Origin: Aromatoleum anaerobium
Lineage (GTDB): Bacteria; Pseudomonadota; Gammaproteobacteria; Burkholderiales; Rhodocyclaceae
NCBI RefSeq assembly: GCF_012910705.2
Contig: NZ_WTVG02000037.1
Coordinates: forward strand, 248,001-312,000
Direction: 5' to 3'
Length of the DNA: 64,000 nt
Shown: positions 36,916 to 45,728 of the stretch, piece after piece
How the letters are laid out: each line of letters starts with the position of its first letter
Numbering within the stretch: the first letter of the stretch is position 1
Translations under genes and position numbers: made by a program
Notes under the pieces: generated by a model
What the model was told of the DNA's origin: nothing
The model's database searches: none
Seen by the model: the letters and a program-made list of their open reading frames with translations, nothing else

Positions 36916-38553
36916 ATGATGGATTACGCGTTCGATGTGGAGCAGGAGGACGAGCAGGACGAGGATGCCTCGGTCGGCTACGAGGCGATCTTTCGCAACA
37001 CGCCCGTAGCAATCTGCCATTTGCGAAACCGCATAATCAGACGCTGCAACACGCGATACGAGGAATTGTTCGGCTACGGGCGCGGTGAGCTCGACAAGCA
37101 GTCGGTGCGGGTGCACTACCCCAGCGACGACTCGTTTGCAACGATCGGCGAGAAATACGGCCACTTCTTCGAGCGGCACCATACTTTCAAGGACGAGCGG
37201 CCATTCGTCCGCAAGGATGGAACGCTGATCTGGTGCATCGTCAGCGGCACGCTGCTCGATCCGACCGAGCCGAAGCTCGGCAGCATCTGGGTGGTGCAGG
37301 ACATATCGGAACATATACGGCTCGAAGAGGAGCTGAAGGCCGACGTCGAAAAGCTCGAAATTCTGGTGCAGCAGCGGACCGTGGAGCTGAGCCGGCACGT
37401 GGCGAGCCTCAAGCAGGAGGTCGTCACGCGCAAGCGCGCCGAGGAGGCCGCCAACGAGAATCGCGAGAAATACCAGAAGCTCTTTCACATGCTGCCGATC
37501 GGGATCTCGATTACCGACGCGCATGGCGACATTCTCGAGGCCAATTGCCAATTCGCCGAAATGGTCGGCTCGCGGCGGATTCAACCGGAGAGCTGGCGCA
37601 AGCTGCCGCTGCGATTCTTCCTGCACGACGAGACGGAAATCCCCCGCCACCAACTGCCCTGGCAAATCCGCGACTGTCAGAAGGATTCCATCAACAACAT
37701 CGAAATCGGCATGCGCGACGAGAAGGGTCGCAAGCTGCGCTGGCTCAGCGTCAGTTCATCCCTCCTCGAGCGCAAGCACAAGCAGTTCGTCGTCGCGGCC
37801 TTTACCGACATCACCTACCGCAAGCGAATCGAAGAGCTGGAACGGCTGCGCCATGCGGAGCTGACCCGGCTCGGCCGGATCAACTCGATGGCTGAAATGG
37901 CAGCCGCCCTCGCGCACCAGATGGGGCAGCCGCTGGTGTCCGCCGTCAATTACCTGAACGGCTGCCGGCTTCGGCTCGAGCGCGTCGAAGGGGTGGAGGA
38001 GATCACCGAGTCCGTTGGCCTGGCGCTCAAGTATCTCGAGCAGGCCGGCGAGATCCTGCGTCACGTCAAGGAGTTTGTCTGCAAGCACAAGCCGGACAAG
38101 GAGCCGGAAGACATCAACGAAGTGATCAAGGACGCGCTTTCGTTTCTCAATTTCGAAGTCCGCCGTCACGACGTCGAGGTCGATCTCCGTCTGCTGCCGA
38201 ATCCGCCCCTGGTCCCGCTGTGCAAGGTCGAGATCCAGCAGGTACTGTTCAACTTGATGAAGAACGGCATGGAGGCCATGACGACGCTGCCCGCCGAGGC
38301 GCGGAAGCTGGTCATCGGCAGCGAAATCGTCGGCGAGGGCAGGGCGGTGAAGGTGTTCGTCCAGGACCACGGGACGGGGCTCGAGAGACGGTCCGCGAAG
38401 CGTGTCTTCGAACCCTACTTTTCGACCAAGCCGGACGGGATGGGCATAGGGTTGACCATTTGCCGGTCGATCGTCGAATCGCACGGCGGGCAGCTTTCTT
38501 TTTCCAGAATCGGCAAGGGCGGGTCGCGCTTTCAATTTACCTTGCCGATGTAG
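36916..38553 (+). CDS. tdiS: TdiS, sensor histidine kinase of the toluene-responsive two-component system
   Basis: The protein has 545 residues with no membrane helix, so it is cytoplasmic. It has a PAS domain at about 20-140, a coiled-coil linker (LKADVEKLEILVQQRTVELS), a second PAS domain at about 180-300, then a HisKA domain with AALAHQMGQPL (His at about residue 334) and a HATPase domain (NLMKNGMEAM; DHGTGLE; GMGIGLTICRSIVESHGG). AAGGAGG lies eight bases before the ATG at 36916; the ATG at 36910 is too close. TdiSR activates bss and bbs in response to the aromatic hydrocarbon. Confidence 0.9.
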   Translation: MMDYAFDVEQEDEQDEDASVGYEAIFRNTPVAICHLRNRIIRRCNTRYEELFGYGRGELDKQSVRVHYPSDDSFATIGEKYGHFFERHHTFKDERPFVRKDGTLIWCIVSGTLLDPTEPKLGSIWVVQDISEHIRLEEELKADVEKLEILVQQRTVELSRHVASLKQEVVTRKRAEEAANENREKYQKLFHMLPIGISITDAHGDILEANCQFAEMVGSRRIQPESWRKLPLRFFLHDETEIPRHQLPWQIRDCQKDSINNIEIGMRDEKGRKLRWLSVSSSLLERKHKQFVVAAFTDITYRKRIEELERLRHAELTRLGRINSMAEMAAALAHQMGQPLVSAVNYLNGCRLRLERVEGVEEITESVGLALKYLEQAGEILRHVKEFVCKHKPDKEPEDINEVIKDALSFLNFEVRRHDVEVDLRLLPNPPLVPLCKVEIQQVLFNLMKNGMEAMTTLPAEARKLVIGSEIVGEGRAVKVFVQDHGTGLERRSAKRVFEPYFSTKPDGMGIGLTICRSIVESHGGQLSFSRIGKGGSRFQFTLPM

Positions 38554-38623
38554 GAAGGGGTCTGGCGCAGGCAGGGAGGCCGAAGAGCCTTCGGGGCGCG
38601 GGTAATGAACAAAGGAGGAGTCG

Positions 38624-39280
38624 ATGCAGGTGGAAGATACTTCGCCGACCGTGTTCGTCGTTGACGACGAGGAGTCGGTCCGGCATTCCCTGAACTGGTT
38701 GCTCAGTTCGGTTGCACTCGATGTGAAAATGTATGACTCGGCGCAAGCATTTCTCGACGCCGATATTTCCTGTTCCTATGGCTGTCTGATTCTTGATGTC
38801 CGGATGCAGGCGCTGAGCGGTTTGCAACTTCAGGAGGCGCTTTGCGCGCGGGGTTTCAGCCTGCCGATCATTTTTCTTTCTGCGTACGGTGATGCGCAGA
38901 TCGGGGCGCAAGCGATCAAGAAAGGTGCCATCGACTTTCTGCAGAAACCTTACCGCAATCAGGATCTGCTCGATGCCGTCAATGCGGCGCTGACGCTGAG
39001 CAAGGAGGCGATGGGCAAGCAGAGCGAGAAGCTCAAGTATCGCGACTGTCTCGAAAGCCTCTCACAGAGAGAGAAGGAAATTCTCGATCTGGTTGTCGGG
39101 GGGAACAGCAGCAAGGAAATTGCAAGAGTTCTGGGGATCAGCCATAAGACCGTGGAGGCGCATCGAAGTCGGCTGATGAGCAAGCTCGGGGTTAAATCAT
39201 TGGGTGAGTTGATTCAACTGGCGATGCTCACGAGCAGCCATTGCCGCGACTGTAGATGGCTTTCCCGCCCTGGCAAGTAA
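38624..39280 (+). CDS. tdiR: TdiR, response regulator with LuxR-type HTH
   Basis: The protein has 218 residues. The receiver domain carries acidic VVDDEES at about 13-18 and the phosphoacceptor Asp in CLILDVRMQ (about residue 58). The C-terminal LuxR/FixJ-type HTH is LSQREKEILDLVVGG...KTVEAHRSRL. AAAGGAGG precedes the ATG, 70 nt after tdiS. It is the presumed binder of the three promoter motifs described here. All three target operons lie in this window, two of them over 25 kb from tdiR. Confidence 0.9.
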   Translation: MQVEDTSPTVFVVDDEESVRHSLNWLLSSVALDVKMYDSAQAFLDADISCSYGCLILDVRMQALSGLQLQEALCARGFSLPIIFLSAYGDAQIGAQAIKKGAIDFLQKPYRNQDLLDAVNAALTLSKEAMGKQSEKLKYRDCLESLSQREKEILDLVVGGNSSKEIARVLGISHKTVEAHRSRLMSKLGVKSLGELIQLAMLTSSHCRDCRWLSRPGK

Positions 39281-39335
39281 GCTTTCGGAATCGGAGTTCC
39301 ACTTCACTCCGGCTATTCCGGCCATCCTTGCGGGG

Positions 39336-39620
39336 TCAGTTTCGCTTCAAGTCGCGATAGAAGTTCTCGTGCGGCCCAACAGCTTCGAGATAGACCAGGC
39401 GCACCTGGTCAGCGACGGTATAGCCGAGAAGGTAGAGCTGGCCCTGGCTGCGGAACTTCACGACCCGCAAGTCCGCAAGGTCGCCCTTCTTGCGTTCCCC
39501 GCCGTTCGGGTCGGCGGCCACCCCTGCCACGGCTTGGTCGACGTCGGCCGCGACGTTGTCGTGGAGCTTCTTGTACTGGCGACCAAACCGGCGGGTCTGG
39601 ACGACTCCGTAATCACTCAC
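39336..39620 (-). CDS. RelE/ParE-type toxin
   Basis: A 94-residue protein of the RelE/ParE fold (TRRFGRQYKKLHDNV; DLRVVKFRSQGQLYLLGYTV). It is probably the toxin of a type II module. Its start overlaps the stop of the upstream antitoxin gene by 4 nt (ATGA). Target (ribosome or gyrase) cannot be told. The pair sits between tdiR and the PaaY-like gene and may be a small mobile or stabilising module. Confidence 0.8.
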   Translation of the reverse strand: MSDYGVVQTRRFGRQYKKLHDNVAADVDQAVAGVAADPNGGERKKGDLADLRVVKFRSQGQLYLLGYTVADQVRLVYLEAVGPHENFYRDLKRN

Positions 39621-39856
39621 TGCTGCCGGCTTCGTGGCACGAACGGGGTGGCGTCCTCGCGGGGCTCCGCCATCGAGACCAAGGCCTCGGCGACAAAGCT
39701 GACCGGCAAGTCGGGGTTGTCCAGGGCAGCCCGGCCGACTTTCGCCCAGAACTCGATCTGGCCGGCAATGGTGCGATGCTCGGCGGCGGCATCAGCCTTC
39801 GCCTGGTTGTAGAGGGTCTGGTCAATTCGAATCGAGGTGGTGGTGGGGGTGGACAT
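39617..39856 (-). CDS. ParD-like antitoxin
   Basis: A 79-residue protein with an N-terminal ribbon-helix-helix-like segment (TTTSIRIDQTLYNQAKADAA) and a C-terminal part ending in basic residues. It matches the ParD-like antitoxins that neutralise RelE/ParE toxins and autoregulate the operon. ATG 39856 was chosen; a start six codons upstream is possible. It is translationally coupled to the toxin gene. Confidence 0.75.
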   Translation of the reverse strand: MSTPTTTSIRIDQTLYNQAKADAAAEHRTIAGQIEFWAKVGRAALDNPDLPVSFVAEALVSMAEPREDATPFVPRSRQQ

Positions 39857-39927
39857 GGCAGGCTCTTGCTGCAATTGTGGTAAATCAATCGTAGCTTAGG
39901 CCAGCCCCCAAGTCGATCTGGTTATCG

Positions 39928-40542
39928 TCAGCTGCGCTGTTTCTGCTCGCTCAGCGGGACGATGTCCGGCATCACGATGCGCTTGCGGTCGGTCTCGACC
40001 GCGGCGAGCGCGTCGGTCTCGACCATTGTCGCGAGGCAGCGGCGGGTGAGGTTCTGGTAGATGCCGGTGCCCTGGACCTTCCACGCCATCTCCTGTTCGG
40101 TCAGCGGGCGCACGACTTTCGCCGGCGTGCCGGCGACGAGGGTGGCCGGCGGCACCTGCATGCCGGCCTTGACGAAGCTGCACGCGGCGACGAACGCGTT
40201 CTCGCCGACGACCGCGTTGTCCATGACGACGGCGTTCATGCCGACGAGCGCGTTGCGGCCGATTGTGCAGCAGTGCAGCACCGCGCCGTGGCCGATGTGG
40301 CCGTTCTCGTTGATCACCGTGTCGTGGTCCGGAAAGCTGTGGATGACGCAGGTGTCCTGGACGTTGACGCCGGCCATCAGGATCAGCCGGCCGAAGTCGC
40401 CGCGCAGGCTCGCGCACGGGCCGACGTAGCAGCCGGGGCCGACGATGACGTCGCCGATCAGCACGGCGGAGGGGTGGACATAGGCGCTCGGGTCGACGAC
40501 CGGGACGACGCCGTCGATGGCATAGACGCGGGGCGGTTTCAT
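39928..40542 (-). CDS. Gamma-carbonic-anhydrase-like hexapeptide-repeat protein (PaaY type)
   Basis: The protein has 204 residues and consists of left-handed beta-helix hexapeptide repeats (VIVGPGCYVG..., IGHGAVLHCCTIGRNALVGMNAVV) with the His residues of the gamma-CA metal site, and a C-terminal helix. The length and the TEQEMAWKVQGTGIYQNL segment match PaaY, a thioesterase or accessory protein of phenylacetate metabolism. AAGGAG precedes the ATG. A decayed copy of its central segment lies at 1927-2012. The surrounding genes encode CoA-ester beta-oxidation steps, supporting a role with CoA thioesters. Confidence 0.82.
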   Translation of the reverse strand: MKPPRVYAIDGVVPVVDPSAYVHPSAVLIGDVIVGPGCYVGPCASLRGDFGRLILMAGVNVQDTCVIHSFPDHDTVINENGHIGHGAVLHCCTIGRNALVGMNAVVMDNAVVGENAFVAACSFVKAGMQVPPATLVAGTPAKVVRPLTEQEMAWKVQGTGIYQNLTRRCLATMVETDALAAVETDRKRIVMPDIVPLSEQKQRS

Positions 40543-40634
40543 GATGTCTCCTTGCTGCCCGCGCTCGTGCGGGCGGAATGGGTCGGTGGCGCGGCGGCTT
40601 CACGACACGCGCCGCGGGCCGCGCCGGTTCGCGC

Positions 40635-42287
40635 TCACATGTTCGGGTAGTTCGGCCCTTCGCCGCCCTGCGGCACGACCCAGGTGATGTTCTGCGTCGG
40701 GTCCTTGATGTCGCAGGTCTTGCAGTGCAGGCAGTTCTGCGCGTTGATCTGCAGGCGCGCGCTGTTGGCAGATGAGGCGCCCGCGTCGCGCACGATCTCG
40801 TAGACGCCGGCCGGGCAGTAGCGTTGCTCCGGCGCGTCGAACTGCGCGAGATTCACGTCGATCGGCACTGCCGCATCGCCGAGCGTCAGGTGGCAGGGCT
40901 GGTCTTCCTCGTGGTTCGTGTTCGAGATGAACACCGACGACAAGCGGTCGAACGTCAGCACGCCGTCCGGCTTCGGATAGACGATCGGGGCGCAGTCGGT
41001 CGCAGGCCGCAGCTTGCCGTGGTCGGCGCTGTTCTTCAGCGTCCACGGCGCCCGCCCGCGCAGCACGATCTGGTCGATGCCGAACATCAATGAGCCGGTC
41101 TTCAGGCCTTTGCTCATCCACGGCTTGAAGTTGCGCGCCTTGTGCAGTTCGTCGTACAGCCAGCTCGCACGGAACGCTTCGGGGTAGGCGGTGAGCTCGT
41201 CGTGCGCGCGGCCCGTCGCGAGCGCGGCGAAACAGGCTTCCGCGGCGAGCGCGCCGGACTTGATCGCGCAGTGCGAACCTTTGATGCGGCTCGCGTTGAG
41301 GAAGCCCGCATCGTCGCCGATCAGCGCCCCGCCCGGGAACACCACTTTCGGCATCGACTGCAGGCCGCCGGCCGCGATCGCGCGCGCGCCGTACGCGACG
41401 CGTCGCGCCCCGGCGAAGAAATCCTTCAGCAGCGGGTGGGTCTTGAGCCGCTGCATCTCGTCGAACGGTGACAGGTGCGGGTTGCGGTAGCCGAGGCCGA
41501 CGACGAAGCCGACCGACACCAGGTTGTCTTCCATGTGGTACAGGAAGCCGCCGCCATAGGTGTCCGGCTCGAGCGGCCAGCCGCCGGTGTGGATCACGAG
41601 GCCCTGGCGGTGGCGTTCGGGCTTGAGTTCCCACAGCTCCTTGATGCCGATGCCGTAGGTCTGCGGATCGCAGTCGCGGCGCAGGTCGAATTTCGCTTCG
41701 AGCTGCTTGCCGAGGTGGCCGCGGCAGCCTTCGGCGAACAGCGTGTATTTCGCCTGCAGCTCCATGCCCGGCTGGAAGTTCGGACCTTCCGAGCCGTCCT
41801 TCAGGCGCCCCATGTCGCCGGTCGCGACGCCTGTCACGCGGCCTTCGGCGTCGTACAGGATTTCGGCCCCGGCGAAGCCGGCATAGACGTCGACGCCCAG
41901 CGCTTCGGCCTGCGTCGCGAGCCAGCGGCACACGTTGCCAAGGCTGACGACGTAATTGCCGTGGTTGTGGAAACAGTCGGGCAGCAGCGCGTTCGGCAGC
42001 TGCCGGCCGCCGGTGTCACTGAGCAGCAGGAAGCGGTCTTCGGTGACTGCCGCTTTCAGCGGCGCGCCGAGCGCCTGCCAGTCGGGAAAAAGCTCGGCGA
42101 GCGCGCGCGGGTCCATCACCGCGCCCGACAGGATGTGCGCGCCGACTTCCGAGCCCTTCTCGATGACGCAGATCGACAGCTCGCTGCCGGCATCCGCGGC
42201 GAGCTGCTTCAGGCGGATCGCCGCAGACAGCCCGGCCGGGCCGCCGCCGACGATCACGACGTCGAATTCCATTGCTTCACGACTCAT
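40635..42287 (-). CDS. Electron transfer flavoprotein-ubiquinone oxidoreductase
   Basis: The protein has 550 residues. The N-terminal FAD-binding loop is VVIVGGGPAGLSAAIRL (about 9-25), and the C-terminal Fe-S cluster motif contains INAQNCLHCKTCDIKDP. It moves electrons from reduced ETF to the quinone pool at the inner membrane. In this window its natural donors would be ETF reduced by BbsG and other acyl-CoA dehydrogenases. ATG 42287 follows a purine-rich GGAGATGGAAAG; the longer frame upstream overlaps the IclR gene and is spurious. Confidence 0.93.
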   Translation of the reverse strand: MSREAMEFDVVIVGGGPAGLSAAIRLKQLAADAGSELSICVIEKGSEVGAHILSGAVMDPRALAELFPDWQALGAPLKAAVTEDRFLLLSDTGGRQLPNALLPDCFHNHGNYVVSLGNVCRWLATQAEALGVDVYAGFAGAEILYDAEGRVTGVATGDMGRLKDGSEGPNFQPGMELQAKYTLFAEGCRGHLGKQLEAKFDLRRDCDPQTYGIGIKELWELKPERHRQGLVIHTGGWPLEPDTYGGGFLYHMEDNLVSVGFVVGLGYRNPHLSPFDEMQRLKTHPLLKDFFAGARRVAYGARAIAAGGLQSMPKVVFPGGALIGDDAGFLNASRIKGSHCAIKSGALAAEACFAALATGRAHDELTAYPEAFRASWLYDELHKARNFKPWMSKGLKTGSLMFGIDQIVLRGRAPWTLKNSADHGKLRPATDCAPIVYPKPDGVLTFDRLSSVFISNTNHEEDQPCHLTLGDAAVPIDVNLAQFDAPEQRYCPAGVYEIVRDAGASSANSARLQINAQNCLHCKTCDIKDPTQNITWVVPQGGEGPNYPNM

Positions 42288-42364
42288 CTTTCCATCTCCA
42301 CAGGCTGTATTTCGTTGCGTTCCGCCGCTGCGAGCGCGGCGGAACGACTCAACTCCGGGGGGCT

Positions 42365-43168
42365 TCAGGCGCGGCCGAGATCGGCTTCCACCTTGCGCAC
42401 GAGCTCGACGAGACGCGGGCCGACCTCGCCGATGAGCCGCTCGCGCGACAGCAGGAAAGCCGGGCCGCCGCAGTTGAACGCCATCGCACGCTCGCCGTCG
42501 ACGCCCGTCATCGGCACGCCGACCGCGTGCACGTCCTTCTGCCAGTCGCCGGCGGACACGACGAAGCCGCGCTCGTGGTAGTCGCGCAGCGCCTGCTCGA
42601 TGCCGGCTTTGACGCGCGGCCAGTTTTCCTCGTCGCGCAGGCGGATGTGATCCATCAGGTAGTCGCGCTCGCCCTGCGGCAGGCCGCACAGCAGCGCACG
42701 CCCGACCGCGGAAGTCGCGAGCGGGATGCGCGAGCCGACGTCCAAGCGCAACGTGACGTTCGCGCTGCTGCGGCAGCTCTCGATATAAACGACGCTCAGG
42801 CGGTCGCGCGCGCCGATCGACACTGACACCTGCGCGTACTCGGACAGCTCTTCCATGTACGGCCGCGCGACCTTGCGCACGTCGAGGTTCGACAGCAGCG
42901 CATAGCCGAGCGCGAGCACGCCGGCGGCCAGACGGTAGGTGCCGCGGCTATCGGAAAAACCGAGATAGCCGAGCTTGGTCAGCGTATGGGTGAGCCTTGA
43001 TACGGTCGGTTTCGGCAGGCCGGTGCGGCGCGCGAGTTCGGCGTTGCTCAGTTCGGTGTCGCCGGGGCGAAAGCAGCGCAACAGCTCGAGGCCGCGTGCG
43101 AGCGCGTTGACGAACTGGCGGTCCTTGCTTTCCTCGTCGTCGGCAAATACCTGGATGTCGTCATCCAT
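42365..43168 (-). CDS. IclR family transcriptional regulator (PcaR/PobR-like)
   Basis: The protein has 267 residues. The N-terminal winged helix is LSNAELARRTGLPKPTVSRLTHTL (about 41-64), followed by the IclR effector domain (VSIGARDRLSVVYIESC; LATSAVGRALL; YHERGFVVSAGDW). Such regulators often control aromatic or dicarboxylic acid catabolism. It sits upstream of the ETF-QO gene on the same strand and is divergent from the beta-oxidation genes at 43408-46937, which it probably controls. The intergenic DNA at 43169-43407 must hold both promoters; no clear operator was read. Confidence 0.88.
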   Translation of the reverse strand: MDDDIQVFADDEESKDRQFVNALARGLELLRCFRPGDTELSNAELARRTGLPKPTVSRLTHTLTKLGYLGFSDSRGTYRLAAGVLALGYALLSNLDVRKVARPYMEELSEYAQVSVSIGARDRLSVVYIESCRSSANVTLRLDVGSRIPLATSAVGRALLCGLPQGERDYLMDHIRLRDEENWPRVKAGIEQALRDYHERGFVVSAGDWQKDVHAVGVPMTGVDGERAMAFNCGGPAFLLSRERLIGEVGPRLVELVRKVEADLGRA

Positions 43169-43407
43169 GAGAAGTCCCCGGGTTCCGCGTGGCGGTTTTC
43201 AGTTTCGTTTTCCGCTGACATGGTGGCATGGCGAATTCGCACGTGTCAATGCAAATGCGGCATCTTGATTCGCACAGCGAAACACAACGGCTCGCGTGCT
43301 ACGGCCCTCCTCGGCGCAGTATTTACACCGGACGGCAAAGACCGTATCGTTGATTCAACGTGTTGTGCAAACGCATCGTTCGCAGAGCGAAACAAAAGGG
43401 GAAGACC

Positions 43408-44178
43408 ATGGACGAAGTCCTCATCGAGCGCCCGGGGCCCGGCATCGTGCTGCTGCGCCTGAACCGGCCCGACGCCCGCAATGCGCTGAACCAGGAAGTC
43501 CGGCAGCAGCTCGCGACGCATTTCACCGCGTTCGGCCAGGATCCGGACGTGCGTTGCATCGTGCTGACGGGCGGGGACAAGTTCTTCGCCGCCGGAGCCG
43601 ACATCCGCGCGATGGCCGATGCTGGCGCGATCGACATGATGCTGCGCCACACCCATCGCCTGTGGCAGGCGATCGCGAGCTGCCCGAAACCAGTAATCGC
43701 CGCGGTCAACGGCTATGCGTGGGGCGGCGGCTGCGAGCTTGCAATGCACGCCGACATCATCGTCGCCGGCGAATCGGCGTCGTTCTGCCAGCCGGAAGTG
43801 AAAGTCGGCATCATGCCGGGCGCCGGCGGCACGCAGCGTCTCACCCGCGCAGTCGGCAAGTTCAAGGCGATGAAGATGGTCCTCACGGGCCAGCCGGTCG
43901 GCGCGCGCGACGCGCTCGAAATGGGCCTGGCGAGCGAAGTCGTCGCCGACGCGGACGTGCAGGCGCACGCCATCGAACTGGCTGCGCAGATCGCCGCGCT
44001 GCCGCCGCTGGCAATCGCGCAGATCAAGGAAGTGCTGATCGCCGGCCAGGACGCGTCGCTCGAGACGGCGCTGATGCTCGAGCGCAAGGCATTCCAATTG
44101 CTGTTCGCGAGCCGAGACCAGAAGGAAGGCATGCAGGCCTTCCTCGAGAAACGGAAAGCCAACTTTGAAGGAAAGTGA
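43408..44178 (+). CDS. Enoyl-CoA hydratase/isomerase
   Basis: A 256-residue crotonase. Motifs are KFFAAGADIRAMAD (oxyanion hole), VNGYAWGGGCELAMHADIIVAG and PEVKVGIMPGAGGTQRL with the catalytic Glu pair. It is close to PaaF-type hydratases of phenylacetate or fatty acid oxidation. AAGGGG lies nine bases before ATG 43408; the in-frame start 16 codons earlier lacks a site. First of three genes that together form a hydration, oxidation and thiolysis sequence. Confidence 0.9.
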   Translation: MDEVLIERPGPGIVLLRLNRPDARNALNQEVRQQLATHFTAFGQDPDVRCIVLTGGDKFFAAGADIRAMADAGAIDMMLRHTHRLWQAIASCPKPVIAAVNGYAWGGGCELAMHADIIVAGESASFCQPEVKVGIMPGAGGTQRLTRAVGKFKAMKMVLTGQPVGARDALEMGLASEVVADADVQAHAIELAAQIAALPPLAIAQIKEVLIAGQDASLETALMLERKAFQLLFASRDQKEGMQAFLEKRKANFEGK

Positions 44179-44181
44179 ATC

Positions 44182-45702
44182 ATGCTCGATGCGACACGCC
44201 AGAACCTGACTCTCGGAGTCGTCGGCACCGGCCTGATGGGCCGCGGTATCGCGCAGATTGCGGTGCAGGGCGGCGTGCAGGTGCGGCTTTTCGACAGCCG
44301 CCCGCGCGCCGCGGCTGAAGCATGCGATGCGGTCGCGCAGATGCTCGCGAAGCTCGCCGAGAAAGGCAAGCTCAGCCCCGACGACGCGCAGGCCGCGGTC
44401 GCGCGCCTGCACATCGCCGATACGCTGCAGGATCTCGCCGACTGCGACATCGTCATCGAGGCGATCGTCGAGGACCTCGACGCCAAGCGCCAGCTGTTCC
44501 GCGACCTCGAAGCGATCGTCCCCGACGCGTGCCTGCTCGCGACGAACACGTCGTCGCTGTCGGTGACGTCGATTGCCGCCGGCTGCCGCGTCCCCGAACG
44601 CGTCGCCGGCTTCCATTTCTTCAGCCCGGTGCCGCTGATGAAGATCGTCGAAGTCATCGACGGTACCTTGACCGCGCCGGGGGCCGGCGAAGCGCTGATG
44701 GCGCTCGCGCGGCGCATGGGGCACACGCCGGTGCGCGCGAAGGACACGCCGGGATTCATCGTCAATCACGCCGGGCGCGGCTATCTGACCGAAGCGCTGC
44801 GCGTCCTCGGCGAAGGCATTGCCGAAGTCCCGGCGGTCGATGCGATCCTGCGCGATGCCGCGGGCTTTCGCATGGGACCGTGCGAGCTCCTCGACCTGAC
44901 CGGGCTCGATGTCTCGCACCCGGTCATGGAGTCGATCTACGCGCAGTATTACCAGGAGCCGCGTTTCCGTCCGTCGCCGCTGACGCGCACGCGCCTCGCC
45001 GCAGGGCTGCTCGGGCGCAAGAGCGGGCGCGGCTTCTATACGTATACGAACGGCCAAGCCGAGCCGGTCGCGACGCCGGCGGTGCCGGCCCTGACGCAGA
45101 CGCCGATCTGGGTCAGCCCGAGCCACCCGGTCAGGCACGCGCGCGTGCTGACGCTGCTCGCGGGGCGCGGCATCCCGATCGACTACGGCGAGCGTCCGGG
45201 TGACAGCTCGGTGTGCCTCGTGCTGCCGGTCGGCTTTGATACGACGACGACCGCGCTCGCCGAAGGGCTCGACCCGTCGCGCACGCTCGCGCTCGATCCG
45301 CTGTTTCTCGACGGCCACCTGACGCTGATGACGAACCCGTTGACGACGTCCGCCGCGCGTGACGCCGCGTGGGCCGCGCTCGCAGGCGAAGATATCGTGG
45401 TTTCGGTGATCCACGACAGCCCGGGCTTCGTCGCGCAGCGCGTCGTCGCGATGATCGTCAATATCGGTTGCGACATCGCGCAGCAGCGCATCGCCACCCC
45501 CGACGACATCGACTGCGCAGTCCGGCTCGGCCTCGGCTACCCGAAAGGCCCGCTCGCGATGGGCGACGCACTCGGCGCCGCCACGGTGCTGACGATCCTC
45601 GAGCGGCTCCACGATTTCTACCACGACCCGCGCTACCGCCCGAGTCCGTGGCTGATCCGGCGCGCGCGTCTTGGCGTGTCGCTGCTGACTCCCGAAAACT
45701 GA
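44182..45702 (+). CDS. 3-hydroxyacyl-CoA dehydrogenase (PaaH-like, two C-terminal domains)
   Basis: The protein has 506 residues. The N-terminal NAD-binding domain begins LGVVGTGLMGRGIAQIAVQGG, with TNTSSLSVTSIA and GFHFFSPVPLMKIVEV (catalytic His). Two C-terminal 3HCDH domains follow (about 185-285 and 410-500), the layout of PaaH-type 3-hydroxyadipyl-CoA dehydrogenases. It starts three nt after the hydratase stop. Substrate is probably a 3-hydroxyacyl- or 3-hydroxyadipyl-CoA; the choice is not possible from sequence alone. Confidence 0.9.
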   Translation: MLDATRQNLTLGVVGTGLMGRGIAQIAVQGGVQVRLFDSRPRAAAEACDAVAQMLAKLAEKGKLSPDDAQAAVARLHIADTLQDLADCDIVIEAIVEDLDAKRQLFRDLEAIVPDACLLATNTSSLSVTSIAAGCRVPERVAGFHFFSPVPLMKIVEVIDGTLTAPGAGEALMALARRMGHTPVRAKDTPGFIVNHAGRGYLTEALRVLGEGIAEVPAVDAILRDAAGFRMGPCELLDLTGLDVSHPVMESIYAQYYQEPRFRPSPLTRTRLAAGLLGRKSGRGFYTYTNGQAEPVATPAVPALTQTPIWVSPSHPVRHARVLTLLAGRGIPIDYGERPGDSSVCLVLPVGFDTTTTALAEGLDPSRTLALDPLFLDGHLTLMTNPLTTSAARDAAWAALAGEDIVVSVIHDSPGFVAQRVVAMIVNIGCDIAQQRIATPDDIDCAVRLGLGYPKGPLAMGDALGAATVLTILERLHDFYHDPRYRPSPWLIRRARLGVSLLTPEN

Positions 45703-45728
45703 ACCTGCTCTCCCTACAAGGACTATTG